Shown in pieces: positions 9,259 through 18,755 of a stretch of DNA of 64,000 nucleotides. The notes beneath the pieces were generated by a model. That model was not told the origin of the DNA. It worked only from the letters and a program-made list of their open reading frames with translations, and ran no database searches. Numbering within the stretch: the first letter of the stretch is position 1; every line of letters starts with the position of its first letter. Source of the stretch: Ahniella sp. (lineage in GTDB: Bacteria > Pseudomonadota > Gammaproteobacteria > Xanthomonadales > Ahniellaceae); the NCBI GenBank assembly GCA_016712105.1, contig JADJRU010000001.1, positions 434,001 to 498,000 on the forward strand. The letters run 5' to 3'. Position numbers and translations under genes: made by a program.

Positions 9259-10086
9259 CTATCGCGCAAACGTCCGACGATAGTCCCGCGGCCCCAGGCC
9301 CGTGCGCCGCACCAGCTGCCGATGAAAATGGCCGAGGGTTGGGAAGCCGCATCGTCTTGCGACTTCCGCAATGGACCTTGAGGATTGGCGCAGCAACAGA
9401 CAGGCCTCGGCGATTCGGACGTCGTTGACGTAGACGGAGAACGGCCGGCCGACTCGCCGCTGGAACGCGCGACTGAACGAGGCTGGCGCGACGCTGAGGC
9501 GCCGCGCGCCCTCGACGACAGTGAGCTGTTTCGCGAACTCGCGATGGATCCAGGTGAGAACGCGACCAAGCGGTGCGTCATCGTCCGCCGGCCGCTTGCT
9601 CGGCGCGAGCCGCACGATGTCTTCCTGCTGGGCGGCGATGCGGCCCAGCAAGGACAGCGCCCGGCCGAGGCGCTCCAGTCCCTCCGCTTTGGCTAGCGCC
9701 TGCAACTCGGTGATGACGATCGCGCGAAGTTCGCCCTCGATCACCGCTGGGCGTGCGCCTTCGTCCAACCAGTCGGACACACCACGAAGTTCGGGGAGCG
9801 CACCCAAAGCGGTCGGGAGCATCAGGTGCAGCACGCAGGCCGAGGCCGCTTCGCCCTCGCCGCGGCTCCACCAGACATGCGGCACCTGCGGCGGCACCAG
9901 CACCACATCCCCCGCCGCAAAAGGCATCACCTGGCCGTCGATGACGCGAACCCCGGCCCCCTCGCGAATCCACGTGAGTTCGAGTGCGGCATGGTGATGG
10001 TACGGCCCGTCGAAGCGGGTGCGCGCCACGTCCAGCACGTGCGCTGTGGCCATGTCGTGCGCAATGGGTTCCCTGGATGGCCGCAT
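9259..10086 (-). CDS. AraC-family transcriptional regulator
   Basis: A 276-residue regulator; the start at 10086 has GGAG eight bases upstream, and the longer frame to 10200 would cross into the operator region. Residues about 15-120 form a cupin-like sensing domain (YHHHAALELTWIREGAGVRVIDG, AAGDVVLVPPQVPHVWW). The C-terminal 100 residues hold two helix-turn-helix units (FAKQLTVVEGARRLSVAPASFSRAFQR and RSIAEVARRCGFPTLGHFHRQ). It is divergent from the glycan operon across about 100 bases, and most probably senses a sugar and controls that operon. Confidence 0.9.
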   Translation of the reverse strand: MRPSREPIAHDMATAHVLDVARTRFDGPYHHHAALELTWIREGAGVRVIDGQVMPFAAGDVVLVPPQVPHVWWSRGEGEAASACVLHLMLPTALGALPELRGVSDWLDEGARPAVIEGELRAIVITELQALAKAEGLERLGRALSLLGRIAAQQEDIVRLAPSKRPADDDAPLGRVLTWIHREFAKQLTVVEGARRLSVAPASFSRAFQRRVGRPFSVYVNDVRIAEACLLLRQSSRSIAEVARRCGFPTLGHFHRQLVRRTGLGPRDYRRTFAR

Positions 10087-10190
10087 GGTGAGCTCCGGAT
10101 GCCTGAATCGGCATAGTATCGGCCATTCCCGGCTTCGGCACCGCGTCACTCCACGGCGATCCTGTGGCGGCTCCCGACCCCGCCCATCCG

Positions 10191-11853
10191 ATGACGCCAT
10201 CGCCCGACGCTACTGCCGCCACGACTACCCCACCGCCCTGGTGGCGCGGCGCCGTGCTGTATCAGGTGTATCTGCGGAGCTTCGCTGACGGCGACGGTGA
10301 TGGACTGGGTGACCTGAAGGGCCTGATCGCGCGGCTCGATCACATCGTGTCGCTCGGTGTCGATGGTCTTTGGCTTGGCCCTTTCTATCCGACGCCCGAT
10401 CGCGACTTCGGTTACGACGTCAGCGACCACCGCGCCGTCGACGCACGCTTTGGCACCCTCGACGACGTCGACACGCTGCTGCGCGAGGCCCATGCCCGCG
10501 GCCTGAAGGTGATCGTCGATCAGGTGTGGAGCCACACTGCCACCGAACACCCGTGGTTCCAGGAAAGCCGCGCCTCGCGCGACAACCCCAAAGCCGACTG
10601 GTACGTGTGGGCCGACGCTCGCCCCGACGGCAGCCCACCGAACAATTGGCAGAGCTGGATGGGCGGGCCCGCGTGGCGCTGGGAGCCGCGTCGCGGCCAA
10701 TACCACCTGCACAATTTCCTGCCGACGATGCCGGATCTCAACCTGCACCAACCCGAGGTCCAGGCGGCCATCCTCGAGATTGCCGATTTCTGGCTGGCGC
10801 GCGGGGTGGACGGCTTCAGGCTCGATACCGCGAATCTCTACTTCCACGATCAGCACCTGCGCGACAACCCTGCGCTACCGCCGGAACGGCGCGGCGCGAG
10901 CCCGGTGCTGATGCAGGAGCATCGCTACAACGCCGACCAGCCCGAGACGCTGCCATTCCTCGAAGCGTTGCGGCGTCGGATGGATGCGTACGGCGAGCGC
11001 ATGGCGGTCGGCGAGATCGGCGGCGCGGCCTGGGACACGCGGATGGCTGAATACACCGTCGGCGATCAACGCCTGCACACGGCCTATTCCTTTGCCTTTC
11101 TCGGCCCGCGCCCCTCGCCCAATGAGATCGCCGAACGACTGCAGGCATGGACCACACGCAGCGGCTGGCCGAGCTGGGCGTTCTCGAACCACGACGTGCC
11201 GCGTGTAGCCACACGCTGGTCGAGTGCCCATGGCAAAGCCTTCGATTTCGGGCTGGGCGATGGCGATGGCAGCTCGACAACACATGTCCCGCCCGAGACG
11301 TGGATGGCCCTGCTGCTGGCGTTACGCGGCACGGTCTTCATCTACCAAGGCGAAGAACTCGGGCTTGATGAGGCGGTGGTGCCGTACGGGCAAATGAAGG
11401 ACCCCTTCGGCCTGGCGCACTGGCCACTGGTCACCGGACGCGACGGTTGCCGCACCCCGATGCCCTGGTCCGCCGACGCGCCGCACGCCGGCTTCAGCAC
11501 GCCAGACCCCTGGCTGCCGGTATGGCCGGCACACCTGGCCAAGGCCGTGGATCGCCAATCGACCGACGCACTCGATGCTGGCGACCACGCGCCAACTGAT
11601 CCGCTTGCGTCAACAGCATCAGGCGCTTCGGGGGGCACTCGAAGTGGCGTTTGCCGACGACGAGTTGCTGCACCTCGTGCGTCGCGCTGGCGCTTCCGTA
11701 ATGCACGCCGTGTTCAACCTCGGCGCCACAGCCCGGACACTCGCGATGCCCAGCGCCGATACCCGGACGCAATGGTGCAGCGGCGCCCGCACCTCGCCTA
11801 CCACCCTCGACCTGCCGCCCGGTGCGGCCTGGTACGGACTTGGAGACCCCTGA
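10191..11853 (+). CDS. GH13 alpha-glucosidase (GH13_23-like), frameshifted
   Basis: An alpha-glucosidase releasing glucose from alpha-linked oligosaccharides. The conserved GH13 regions are all present: DQVWSHT, GFRLDTAN (nucleophile Asp), VGEIGG (acid/base Glu) and FSNHDVPR. The DQVWSHT and GFRLDTAN...DNP pattern is that of the GH13_23 transglycosylating alpha-glucosidases of Xanthomonas and relatives. Start candidates are GTG 10164 and ATG 10191. The frame shifts by one base near 11569-11574 (after DRQSTDA, resuming at SMLATTRQLIRLRQQHQALR) and ends at TGA 11851-11853, overlapping the next ATG. Without the shift correction the frame would fuse artificially to the next gene. Confidence 0.87.
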
Positions 11854-12659
11854 TGGACTGGCTCGACGAACCCGCAACGCTCAACGACACCGACCGCGCC
11901 GCTTTCGAACGCGATGGTCACGTCACCCTTCGCGGATTGCTGCCGCAGCAAGAACTGGCCGGGATCGGCCACGAGATCACCCGCCTCACCCTGCATCTCA
12001 ACACCGAGCAGCGGGCGCTCGACGAGCGCGACACCTATGGCCGCGCGTTCCTGCAGGTGATGAACCTCTGGGAGAAGAGTCCGCTCATCGGGCGTTTCGT
12101 GATGGGGCGGCGGCTTGCGCGTGTCGCTGCGGAATTGCTCGGCGTGCGCGGCGTGCGCCTGTACCACGACCAGTCGCTGTACAAGGAGCCGAACGGCGGC
12201 ATCACGCCGGCCCATGCCGACCAGTACTACTGGCCGCTGGCGAGCGACCGCACCGTCACTGCGTGGATTCCGTTGCAGGACGTGCCGATGGTGATGGGCC
12301 CGCTGGGTTTCTACAGCGGCAGCCAGCGCGTGGCTGAAGGGCGCGACCTCGGCATTTCAGACGCCAGCGAAGAGGACATCCCTGCGCACATGGCCGCACT
12401 CGGCCATCCTTATGTCTGCGAACCGTTCGCGCTCGGCGACGTGAGCTTCCACTTGGGCTGGACGTTCCATCGCGCCGAGCCCAACAGCTCGGATCGGCCA
12501 CGCTCGGTGATGACGGTGATCTTCATGGCTGAGGACACCCACCTGCTCGATGCCCTCAACGCAATTCAGCAGAACGACCGCGACCAGTGGTGCCCGGGCG
12601 TTTCGAACGGCGCACTCGCCGACTCGCACAAGAACCCCGTGATCTGGTCCGAGGCATGA
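11853..12659 (+). CDS. Phytanoyl-CoA dioxygenase (PhyH) family protein
   Basis: 268 residues. PhyH proteins are Fe(II)/2-oxoglutarate dioxygenases; the metal triad is visible as PAHADQYYW (His-x-Asp) and WTFHRAEPNSS (distal His with the 2OG-binding Arg shortly after). The N-terminus AFERDGHVTLRGLL is typical. Start and stop are translationally coupled: its ATG overlaps the TGA of the glucosidase, and its own TGA overlaps the ATG of the next gene. The substrate is unknown; the operon suggests a sugar or a glycan-derived compound rather than phytanoyl-CoA. Confidence 0.85.
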   Translation: MDWLDEPATLNDTDRAAFERDGHVTLRGLLPQQELAGIGHEITRLTLHLNTEQRALDERDTYGRAFLQVMNLWEKSPLIGRFVMGRRLARVAAELLGVRGVRLYHDQSLYKEPNGGITPAHADQYYWPLASDRTVTAWIPLQDVPMVMGPLGFYSGSQRVAEGRDLGISDASEEDIPAHMAALGHPYVCEPFALGDVSFHLGWTFHRAEPNSSDRPRSVMTVIFMAEDTHLLDALNAIQQNDRDQWCPGVSNGALADSHKNPVIWSEA

Positions 12660-13522
12660 CCCCAGTTCGCCTCATCGCGCTCGCTACGCTCGAAGGTTTG
12701 CCTTCGAGCTCCGAGGGCGCGCGGGAAAGCCTCACTGAACAGCTCGCCATGCTGCCTGCGCACGGCATCAGCGGCGTGCTCGCGTGGTCACACTGGTCGG
12801 CGATCCTCAGCGCGCGCCTTGTTCCGCACGCCATGGGCCGCCTCGATTCAGCCGCTGACGCCGATGCCTTGGTGGCGGCGCACGTTGATGCCGGCGTGGC
12901 CAGCACCACGTTGCATGTGGGTACCGCCTTTGACGACGACGACACACTCGACCGCTTTGCAGGTGCCCTGCTCGAGGCCTCGGCGCGCCATGACCACCCG
13001 GTGCTGGTGGAAACACATCGCGCCACCGTGACGCAGGACACGTGGCGCACACTTCGCTGGGTAAACCGTTTTCCGGACTTGCGCTTTTCGCTGGATGCCT
13101 CGCATTGGGTGCTGGCCGGAGAGCTCGACTACGGTGGCGGCTTCGCCGATCGCCTGCCGAAACTGGACCCGGTGCTGAGCCGCAGTCCGATGGTGCAAGG
13201 GCGAATCGCCAGCGGCGGTGCCATCCAGATTGCCGTGGACGACCCAGGACCGTGGCGCTCGCAGACGGCGGCGCTGTGGACTCGGGCTTTCGCACTGCGT
13301 CGCTCGATGGCGCCCGATGAGCCCATCGCGTTCTGCCCCGAGCTACTGCCGCATGTCGCCGGAGATGCGTGGTTCGGCTACGCCCCCGCAAGACGCCGCG
13401 CTGACGCCCCCTTGGGTCTCGAGGAAACCACCGACCGCTTCGCCGAAGCGCTGCGCCTTTTCGAACTGGCTGACGAATTTGCTGCCGCGATGCTGAATCG
13501 CCGAACGGAGTTGACCCCATGA
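12656..13522 (+). CDS. TIM-barrel protein, sugar isomerase/epimerase-like
   Basis: 288 residues from the ATG at 12656, which overlaps the previous stop (ATGA). The alternation of helices and strands with LVETHRATVTQDTWRTLRWVNRFPDLRFSLDASHWVLAGE is characteristic of the xylose-isomerase-like TIM barrel, with the Glu, Asp and two His (VETH, SLDASH) where this family places its metal ligands. No signal peptide. It ends overlapping the ATG of the GH92 gene. The specific reaction cannot be read from the sequence, but the operon implies handling of a liberated sugar. Confidence 0.7.
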   Translation: MTPVRLIALATLEGLPSSSEGARESLTEQLAMLPAHGISGVLAWSHWSAILSARLVPHAMGRLDSAADADALVAAHVDAGVASTTLHVGTAFDDDDTLDRFAGALLEASARHDHPVLVETHRATVTQDTWRTLRWVNRFPDLRFSLDASHWVLAGELDYGGGFADRLPKLDPVLSRSPMVQGRIASGGAIQIAVDDPGPWRSQTAALWTRAFALRRSMAPDEPIAFCPELLPHVAGDAWFGYAPARRRADAPLGLEETTDRFAEALRLFELADEFAAAMLNRRTELTP

Positions 13523-15696
13523 GGTTTGTCCGCACGCTTCTCCTCGCCCTGCTCGCGATCGCCGCACCGGCCCAGGCGCTGCGCCCCGGCAGCGTCGACG
13601 ACGTCGATCCCTTGATTGGCACGAAGGGCACGGGCCACGTGTTCCCCGGCGCGCTGGTGCCCTTCGGCATGGTGCAACCCGGGCCCGACAACGCCGATGA
13701 AGGTTGGAGCTTCAGCAGCGGCTACCAGTACGACGCGCCGCGCATCCTCGGATTCTCCAACACCCACATCAGCGGCGCGGGCATCCCGGAACTCGGCGAC
13801 GTGCTGTTGATGCCGAACGGCGCGACACCGTGGACCTCGTCGACCACCACGTTCGACAGCGGCTACCGCAAGGCCACCGAAGTTGCCCGGCCCGGCTTCT
13901 ACGGCGTGCGCCTGGACGACCGGGCGGTTTCGGTCGAACTGACAGCGACGGAGCGCGTCGCTCTGCAGCGCTATACCTTCGATCGTCCGGGACACGTGCA
14001 GGTGCTGGTCGATCTTCAGCACCGCCTGCGCTTCCAGCCCGGACCGCGCGTCACCGAAGCCCGTTATGCCGTCGAGCCAAACGGGCTGCGCGCCACCATA
14101 CATTCCTCGAACTGGGTCGAACGCCAGGCCAGCGTCGCGTTGCGCTTCGATCACCCCATCGCCGATTGGCAGGTACTGCCGGCCCGCGACGGCGAAAAGG
14201 CCCCTCGCCTGTTGCTGGCCTTCGATCTGGGCGAAGGTCGCACGCTCGAAGCGCGCGTCGCGTTGTCCACTGTCGACGAAGACGGCGCCGCGGCGAACCT
14301 CGCCAGCGCCGATGTTCTTGAATTCGACGCCGCATGCAACGCCGCGCGTGCTGCGTGGCAAGCCCTGCTCTCGCGAGTATCGATCGACGCCCCGGCCGAA
14401 CAGCGTCGGATCTTCTACTCGGCGCTGTACCGCAGCCTGATGCACCCCTCGCAGATCGCCGACGTCGATGGCCGCGTGCGGGGCCCGAAGGGCGCGGTCA
14501 TTCAGGCGCCGGGCGGCGTGTACTACTCGACGATGAGCCTCTGGGACACGTTCCGCGCTTCGCATCCGCTGTTCACGCTGGTGTTACCGGAGCGCGTGCC
14601 GGGTTTGGTGAACACCCTGCTCGCGCATGAAGCGCAGATGGGCTACTTGCCGCTGTGGACAGCCTGGGGGCGAGAAACACACACGATGATCGGCAACCCT
14701 GCTCTGCCGGTGATCAGCGATGCGATCGCGAAGGGGTTTCCTGGCATCGACGCCGAGAAGGCCTTCGCGGCCATGCTCCGCACGAGTACCGCCGAGCGCC
14801 CCGACGCCCCGGCTTGGGCGCAGCGCAGTTGGGCCCTGCTCGACCGATACGGCTACCTGCCCCGTGACCTCGTGTCCGGCGAATCGGTCAGCAAGACCGC
14901 TGAGTACGGCTATGGCGATGCTGCAGTGGCCGAGGTCGCGCGCCACCTCGGCCGGCTCGACGAAGCCGAGCGCTTCCAGCGTCGCGCCTCGTCATGGAAG
15001 TCACTCTTCGATCCGGAGACTCGCACGCTGCGCGGCCGAGACAGTGCGGGCGAATGGCGCAAACCGTTCGATCCGATGGCAGCCACCAGCCCAATGAACA
15101 ACCCGGGTGACTACACCGAAGCCAACGCCTGGCAATACACCGCAACACCAGCCCTGCACGCGCCGGCCGGCTTCCGCGCGCGGCTCGGCGGCCGCGCCGC
15201 ACTCGAGGACTGGCTGGACACTTTCTTCGCACTGGCAATGCCTGATCCGAACAAGCATCTCGGGCAGGAGGCCATGATCGGCCAGTACGCGCACGGCAAC
15301 GAGCCCAGCCACCACATCGCCTGGCTCTACGCCTGGACCGACGCGCCGACCAAGGGCGAGCGCCACGTGGCCAACATCGCACGGCGCTTCTACCGCGACG
15401 CGCCCGACGGCATCGCCGGTAACGACGACGCCGGCCAGATGAGCGCATGGTACGTGCTCGCCACACTGGGGCTTTATCCGAGCCGTCCCGGCCATGCTGA
15501 ATGGACCTTCGGCGCGCCATTGGTTTCCCGAGCGCGCATCGAGGTCGGCCGAGGCGGCCCTGCTTTCGACATCACCACGGCAGATGTGGACGGCCCCAGC
15601 ATCGACGATCAGGTCGTGCCACGAACGGGCGTGCCCGATGCGCGCTTGCGCCATGCGCGCCAACTCCAATTGCCCGACCGGAACCTCGCCCGATGA
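13519..15696 (+). CDS. GH92 alpha-mannosidase, secreted
   Basis: 725 residues, near the usual GH92 length. It opens with a signal peptide (LLALLAIAAPAQA). GH92 hallmarks are in order: GTGHVFPGALVPFGMVQPGPDN, ILGFSNTHISGAG, SLWDTFRASHPLF, GNEPSHHIAWLY and GNDDAGQMSAWYVLATLGLYP, the last two including the Ca-site and catalytic acid/base region. GH92 enzymes are Ca-dependent exo-alpha-mannosidases that trim N-glycan or yeast mannan side chains. The frame is intact, unlike many neighbours. The last 70 residues seem short for the family's C-terminal sandwich, so a shift near the end is possible. It is coupled on both sides. Confidence 0.92.
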   Translation: MRFVRTLLLALLAIAAPAQALRPGSVDDVDPLIGTKGTGHVFPGALVPFGMVQPGPDNADEGWSFSSGYQYDAPRILGFSNTHISGAGIPELGDVLLMPNGATPWTSSTTTFDSGYRKATEVARPGFYGVRLDDRAVSVELTATERVALQRYTFDRPGHVQVLVDLQHRLRFQPGPRVTEARYAVEPNGLRATIHSSNWVERQASVALRFDHPIADWQVLPARDGEKAPRLLLAFDLGEGRTLEARVALSTVDEDGAAANLASADVLEFDAACNAARAAWQALLSRVSIDAPAEQRRIFYSALYRSLMHPSQIADVDGRVRGPKGAVIQAPGGVYYSTMSLWDTFRASHPLFTLVLPERVPGLVNTLLAHEAQMGYLPLWTAWGRETHTMIGNPALPVISDAIAKGFPGIDAEKAFAAMLRTSTAERPDAPAWAQRSWALLDRYGYLPRDLVSGESVSKTAEYGYGDAAVAEVARHLGRLDEAERFQRRASSWKSLFDPETRTLRGRDSAGEWRKPFDPMAATSPMNNPGDYTEANAWQYTATPALHAPAGFRARLGGRAALEDWLDTFFALAMPDPNKHLGQEAMIGQYAHGNEPSHHIAWLYAWTDAPTKGERHVANIARRFYRDAPDGIAGNDDAGQMSAWYVLATLGLYPSRPGHAEWTFGAPLVSRARIEVGRGGPAFDITTADVDGPSIDDQVVPRTGVPDARLRHARQLQLPDRNLAR

Positions 15697-17199
15697 ATGC
15701 TCGCCATGCGTGACGCCCAACGCCGCTTGTCCAACGGCTTCCTGATCCTGCTGAGCTTGCCGACCGCAGCGATCGGCTTCTGTCTCTCGTCTGCCGTGGC
15801 CTCGACGACGTGGCTGCTGAGCACGCGCTATGACCTGCATCTCGAGAACATTGCGCTGATCTGGCTGATGGGGCCACTGATGGGCCTGCTCGTGCAGCCC
15901 GTCGTCGGCTGGCTGAGCGACCGCTCGTGGTGGCTGGGCGGGCGTCGACGCCCTTACCTCATCGCCGGCGGCACGGCCGGTGCGTTGGCTACGTTCGCTC
16001 TGCTCGAACTCGACACGCTGTCTGCGGCAACCGGCTTGAGCCTGATGACCGTTGCCGTGTTCGTTGTGCTGGTGAGCGACCTCGCCACCAATGTGACCTT
16101 CAACCCAGCGCGATCCCTCGTGGCCGACCTCACACCGGAAGGCCCGCACCGCGTGCGCGGCTACGCGTGGATGCAGGTGGTGTCCGGGGTATTCGGCATC
16201 AGCGCGTACCTCGTCTCGATCGTCTTCGGAAACGAGGTGCTGCTGCTCACCACCGTCGCCGTGACGTTCATGCTGACCGTGGTGCCGGTCTTCTTTCTCG
16301 AGGAACCCCGACCGCCTGCGCCCACCGCAATCGCGCCAGAAGTCGCAGATCCTGGCGGTGTCTCGACGTTCAAGGCCCTGTGGCCGATGGCCGGCTTCGC
16401 GCTTTATGGCGCTTACGTGGCCGTGGACCGCGGCCTGCTCGACCACGCCTTGACGACCTGGGCATTACCCCTGTTCTTCGGGGTGCTCGGACTCAGCATC
16501 GCGTGGGGCGCGGCACGCGCGTGGCGTGGTCGGGTTCGACCCTCGGCGGAGCTTCGCCTGGGCACGCTGCTGCTGGCACATGGCTTCGCATGGCTGGGTG
16601 TGCAGGCGCTGTTCGTGATGTCGTTCTTCTACGTCCGCGACGTCGTCGTGGCGGGTGCACATGGCCCGCTGATGGCCGATGCCTTCTACGCGATGTGGAG
16701 CGACAGTGTGCCGGCCGCGGCCGACAGTGCCGGCCGCGTGCTCTCGGTGGGCTTCCTGCTGATGAACGTCGTCGGTGCCCTGCTGCCCGTGCTGGTACTG
16801 AAGCCGCTTTGTGAGCGCTGGGGCAAGGTCGCCGTACATCGCGCCGCAATGGGGACCATGGCGCTCGCGTTCGCGGCGATCACGCTGGCGCCGCCCACCG
16901 AGGCCTATTACTACCTCGGCATGCTCGGATGCGGCATCGGCTGGTCGTCGCTGATCTCCATCGTCTTCGCGATCTTCTCCGAGTCGGTGGACAGCCGGCA
17001 GATGGGCATGAGCATGGGGGTCTTCAATTCCAGCCTTGTGCTGCCAGCGCTCGTTGTTCCCGGGCTGGTCAGGCTGACGGAAACACTCGACCTCGACCGG
17101 GGTGTGTTCCTGCTGTTCGCCGCCAGCCTTCTGCTGTCCTTCGTGTTCTGGATGTTCGTCACTGAACACCCACCCCACCGCCCAACGGACCCGCCATGA
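15697..17199 (+). CDS. MFS sugar transporter (SLC45/sucrose-permease-like)
   Basis: About 500 residues with some twelve membrane helices. The loop 2-3 motif GWLSDRSWWLGGRRRPYLIAGG matches the glycoside-cation symporter (SLC45-like) branch that accompanies GH13 alpha-glucosidases in Xanthomonas and Caulobacter. The start ATG follows the GH92 stop directly; a second ATG at 15706 is possible. Its stop TGA overlaps the ATG of a further frame that is then cut off by a repeat. Inner-membrane uptake of the liberated sugar is the likely job. Confidence 0.87.
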   Translation: MLAMRDAQRRLSNGFLILLSLPTAAIGFCLSSAVASTTWLLSTRYDLHLENIALIWLMGPLMGLLVQPVVGWLSDRSWWLGGRRRPYLIAGGTAGALATFALLELDTLSAATGLSLMTVAVFVVLVSDLATNVTFNPARSLVADLTPEGPHRVRGYAWMQVVSGVFGISAYLVSIVFGNEVLLLTTVAVTFMLTVVPVFFLEEPRPPAPTAIAPEVADPGGVSTFKALWPMAGFALYGAYVAVDRGLLDHALTTWALPLFFGVLGLSIAWGAARAWRGRVRPSAELRLGTLLLAHGFAWLGVQALFVMSFFYVRDVVVAGAHGPLMADAFYAMWSDSVPAAADSAGRVLSVGFLLMNVVGALLPVLVLKPLCERWGKVAVHRAAMGTMALAFAAITLAPPTEAYYYLGMLGCGIGWSSLISIVFAIFSESVDSRQMGMSMGVFNSSLVLPALVVPGLVRLTETLDLDRGVFLLFAASLLLSFVFWMFVTEHPPHRPTDPP

Positions 17200-17270
17200 C
17201 CAACCTCGCGCGCAGACTCCAAGCTCAGGACACCCACCTAGACGGAAACTTCTCAAGGCCTCGTCTCTAA
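17196..17270 (+). pseudogene. Start of a sixth operon gene, cut by a type B repeat
   Basis: An ATG overlapping the permease stop (ATGA), as at each earlier junction of the operon, opens a frame MTNLARRLQAQ that then runs straight into the repeat at 17228 and stops after 24 codons. The coupling suggests that the operon once continued and that the repeat, or a deletion at it, removed the rest. About 50 residues of open frame upstream of 17512 (ending GELIGKAWNSAGAGGF) could be the far remnant, but this is weak. Confidence 0.4.
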
Positions 17271-17324
17271 CGACCTCACCCGATCCGTAGATTTTCCTGT
17301 GTTCTTGTAACTCGGTGGGTGTCC
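17228..17324. repeat. Type B repeat (97 bp) bounded by inverted GGACACCCACC
   Basis: Begins GGACACCCACC and ends GGTGGGTGTCC, exactly 97 bp, the same length as the copy at 19140-19236, to which it is roughly 85 percent identical by eye. Shared interior includes AAGGCCTCGTC, AACGACCT and CTGTGTTCTTGTAACTC. Just downstream, TCCTGTAGTTCCG occurs twice in tandem. Confidence 0.8.
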
Positions 17325-17531
17325 TGTAGTTCCGTCCTGTAGTTCCGGCCGCATCAGTTCATGCTTCGGGATGGGTTGGTTACAACGCGGATGTGGCTTT
17401 GGGGCCGCCGCTAGGCGTACTGGATACACCGAAAGGAATCGGGGATCAGCAAAGCCAACACGGAGAGCTGATCGGGAAAGCCTGGAACTCCGCGGGAGCC
17501 GGCGGCTTCTGATCATGGACTCGGAAAATTC

Positions 17532-18545
17532 CTAGCTGGATGGCTGTCCTGTGGTGTTGTCGGCCGTCCCCACCGAATCGATATCCTCAACCCAGATATA
17601 TCCGTTGAAGCTCGCGGGAATCATTTCCAACTGCGCCGGCTCGGTCAGCCCCTCGTTGGATTTGTTGATTTCATGCGGCCCCATCACGATGACGCGCGCG
17701 CCGACACGCTCCATGCGGTCGATCAGCCGATTGGGCCAACCCCAGAACAGGAACTGGTAGTTGATCGGGATTGCCAAGGTGCCTTGATGGCAGCTTTTGG
17801 GGACCACTCCCGTCCAGCCATAAAGCACATATTCCTTGGTACAGGGCTTCAACCCATCACGTGTTGAAAAGATCCAGTTGTCTGGCATCAGTTCGCGCAT
17901 GCGGCCCACCGGGCCATTTTCAGGGCCGCCATAGAATGCGTCACCCAGCTTTGCGCTATCGCGGCCCGATGCCTTGATGATGGCATGCAGCTGATCAGCT
18001 TCCTTTCGGTCCTTCGATTTGAAGTTAAAAATGATCGGGTGATCCGGAAGAGCCGCGAGCCCTTCCTCAACCGTGGGGATCTGCCCTACGCCCTTGCCGC
18101 GCAGCGGGAAGGTTTTTCCGCCATCGGCGCTGTAGCCGTAACCGATGTCGAGCGCTTTCAGCTCGGCCAGTGTCAGGTCGCGCGTTTCGCCTTTGCCTTC
18201 GGTGCGGCAATCGACAGCCCAATCGTGGAACAGCACCATCTTGCCGTCCTTGGTCGGTGCGACATCAACCTCGACCATGTCCGCACCGCGGTCCACGGCC
18301 ATAAGCATCGACTGGATCGTGTTTTCGAACACATCATGTCGGGGCGGTCGGATAAAACGCGCGGTGCAGGTATCGCGGCCGAAGGCGGCGCGCTTGTCGT
18401 AGAGGTGATACACGCCACGATGCGCGACCAATTTGGGCGTACCTGTCGGGTTCGGGGCGAGCCAACTGGCGTTCCAAAGCGACAAGCCAACGAGCATGAT
18501 GGCCAAAACAAGGCCGACGCGCTTCGTACGTTTGGAGAGCTTCAT
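17532..18545 (-). CDS. Glycerophosphodiester phosphodiesterase family protein
   Basis: 337 residues with an N-terminal membrane anchor or signal (VGLVLAIMLVGLSLWN). GDPD motifs are clear: AHRGVY (catalytic His), ENTIQSMLMAVDRGADMVEVDV (Glu and Asp metal ligands) and LFHDW (second His). GDPDs hydrolyse glycerophosphodiesters to glycerol-3-phosphate, here outside the cytoplasm. The start overlaps the stop of a decayed upstream gene (AATGA). Being flanked by repeats on both sides and by a gene remnant, the segment may have been brought in or rearranged. The frame is intact. Confidence 0.88.
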   Translation of the reverse strand: MKLSKRTKRVGLVLAIMLVGLSLWNASWLAPNPTGTPKLVAHRGVYHLYDKRAAFGRDTCTARFIRPPRHDVFENTIQSMLMAVDRGADMVEVDVAPTKDGKMVLFHDWAVDCRTEGKGETRDLTLAELKALDIGYGYSADGGKTFPLRGKGVGQIPTVEEGLAALPDHPIIFNFKSKDRKEADQLHAIIKASGRDSAKLGDAFYGGPENGPVGRMRELMPDNWIFSTRDGLKPCTKEYVLYGWTGVVPKSCHQGTLAIPINYQFLFWGWPNRLIDRMERVGARVIVMGPHEINKSNEGLTEPAQLEMIPASFNGYIWVEDIDSVGTADNTTGQPSS

Positions 18546-18746
18546 TGGTGGAACTCCGCTTTCGTTTCGGCACCATCCTGCACGATTTGGGCGATCAGCA
18601 CATTAACGCGGTCATGTTTCATCTGTGAGCTCATCAAGGCGCGGCGTTCGACCGCGTCAGCGTGATCAGGAGTCGCCAATCACACGAACGATATCGATTG
18701 CCGGCAAGCTTTTCGCAAGCGCCTCGTCGGCGGCCTTGTATTTCAT
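18546..18746 (-). pseudogene. Remnant of a gene upstream of the GDPD
   Basis: Read on the minus strand, the stretch encodes MKYKAADEALAKSLPAIDIV and on to GDS, a stop, and then in the next frame DHADAVERRALMSSQMKHDR and onward to KAEFHQ, whose TGA overlaps the GDPD ATG. Joined by a one-base shift, it makes a coherent 60-odd-residue helical tail. The degenerate repeat at 18756 lies immediately upstream, so the 5' part seems lost. I do not recognise the family. Confidence 0.4.
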
Positions 18747-18755
18747 GACAAGTCA

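Noticed and set aside
10164..12659. A single 831-residue GH13-PhyH fusion protein
   Set aside because: The region 11575-11852 makes sense only in the next frame, where the glucosidase C-terminus and its stop are found; the continuous frame is an accident of the indel.
13378..14565. 395-codon open frame on the minus strand opposite the GH92 gene
   Set aside because: It is rich in Arg, Gly and Ala as expected for the antisense of GC-rich coding DNA, and the plus strand has full GH92 motifs.
15001..16446. 481-codon minus-strand frame across the GH92 and MFS genes
   Set aside because: Low-complexity His/Arg/Gln-rich composition, no motif, and opposite two well-supported genes.
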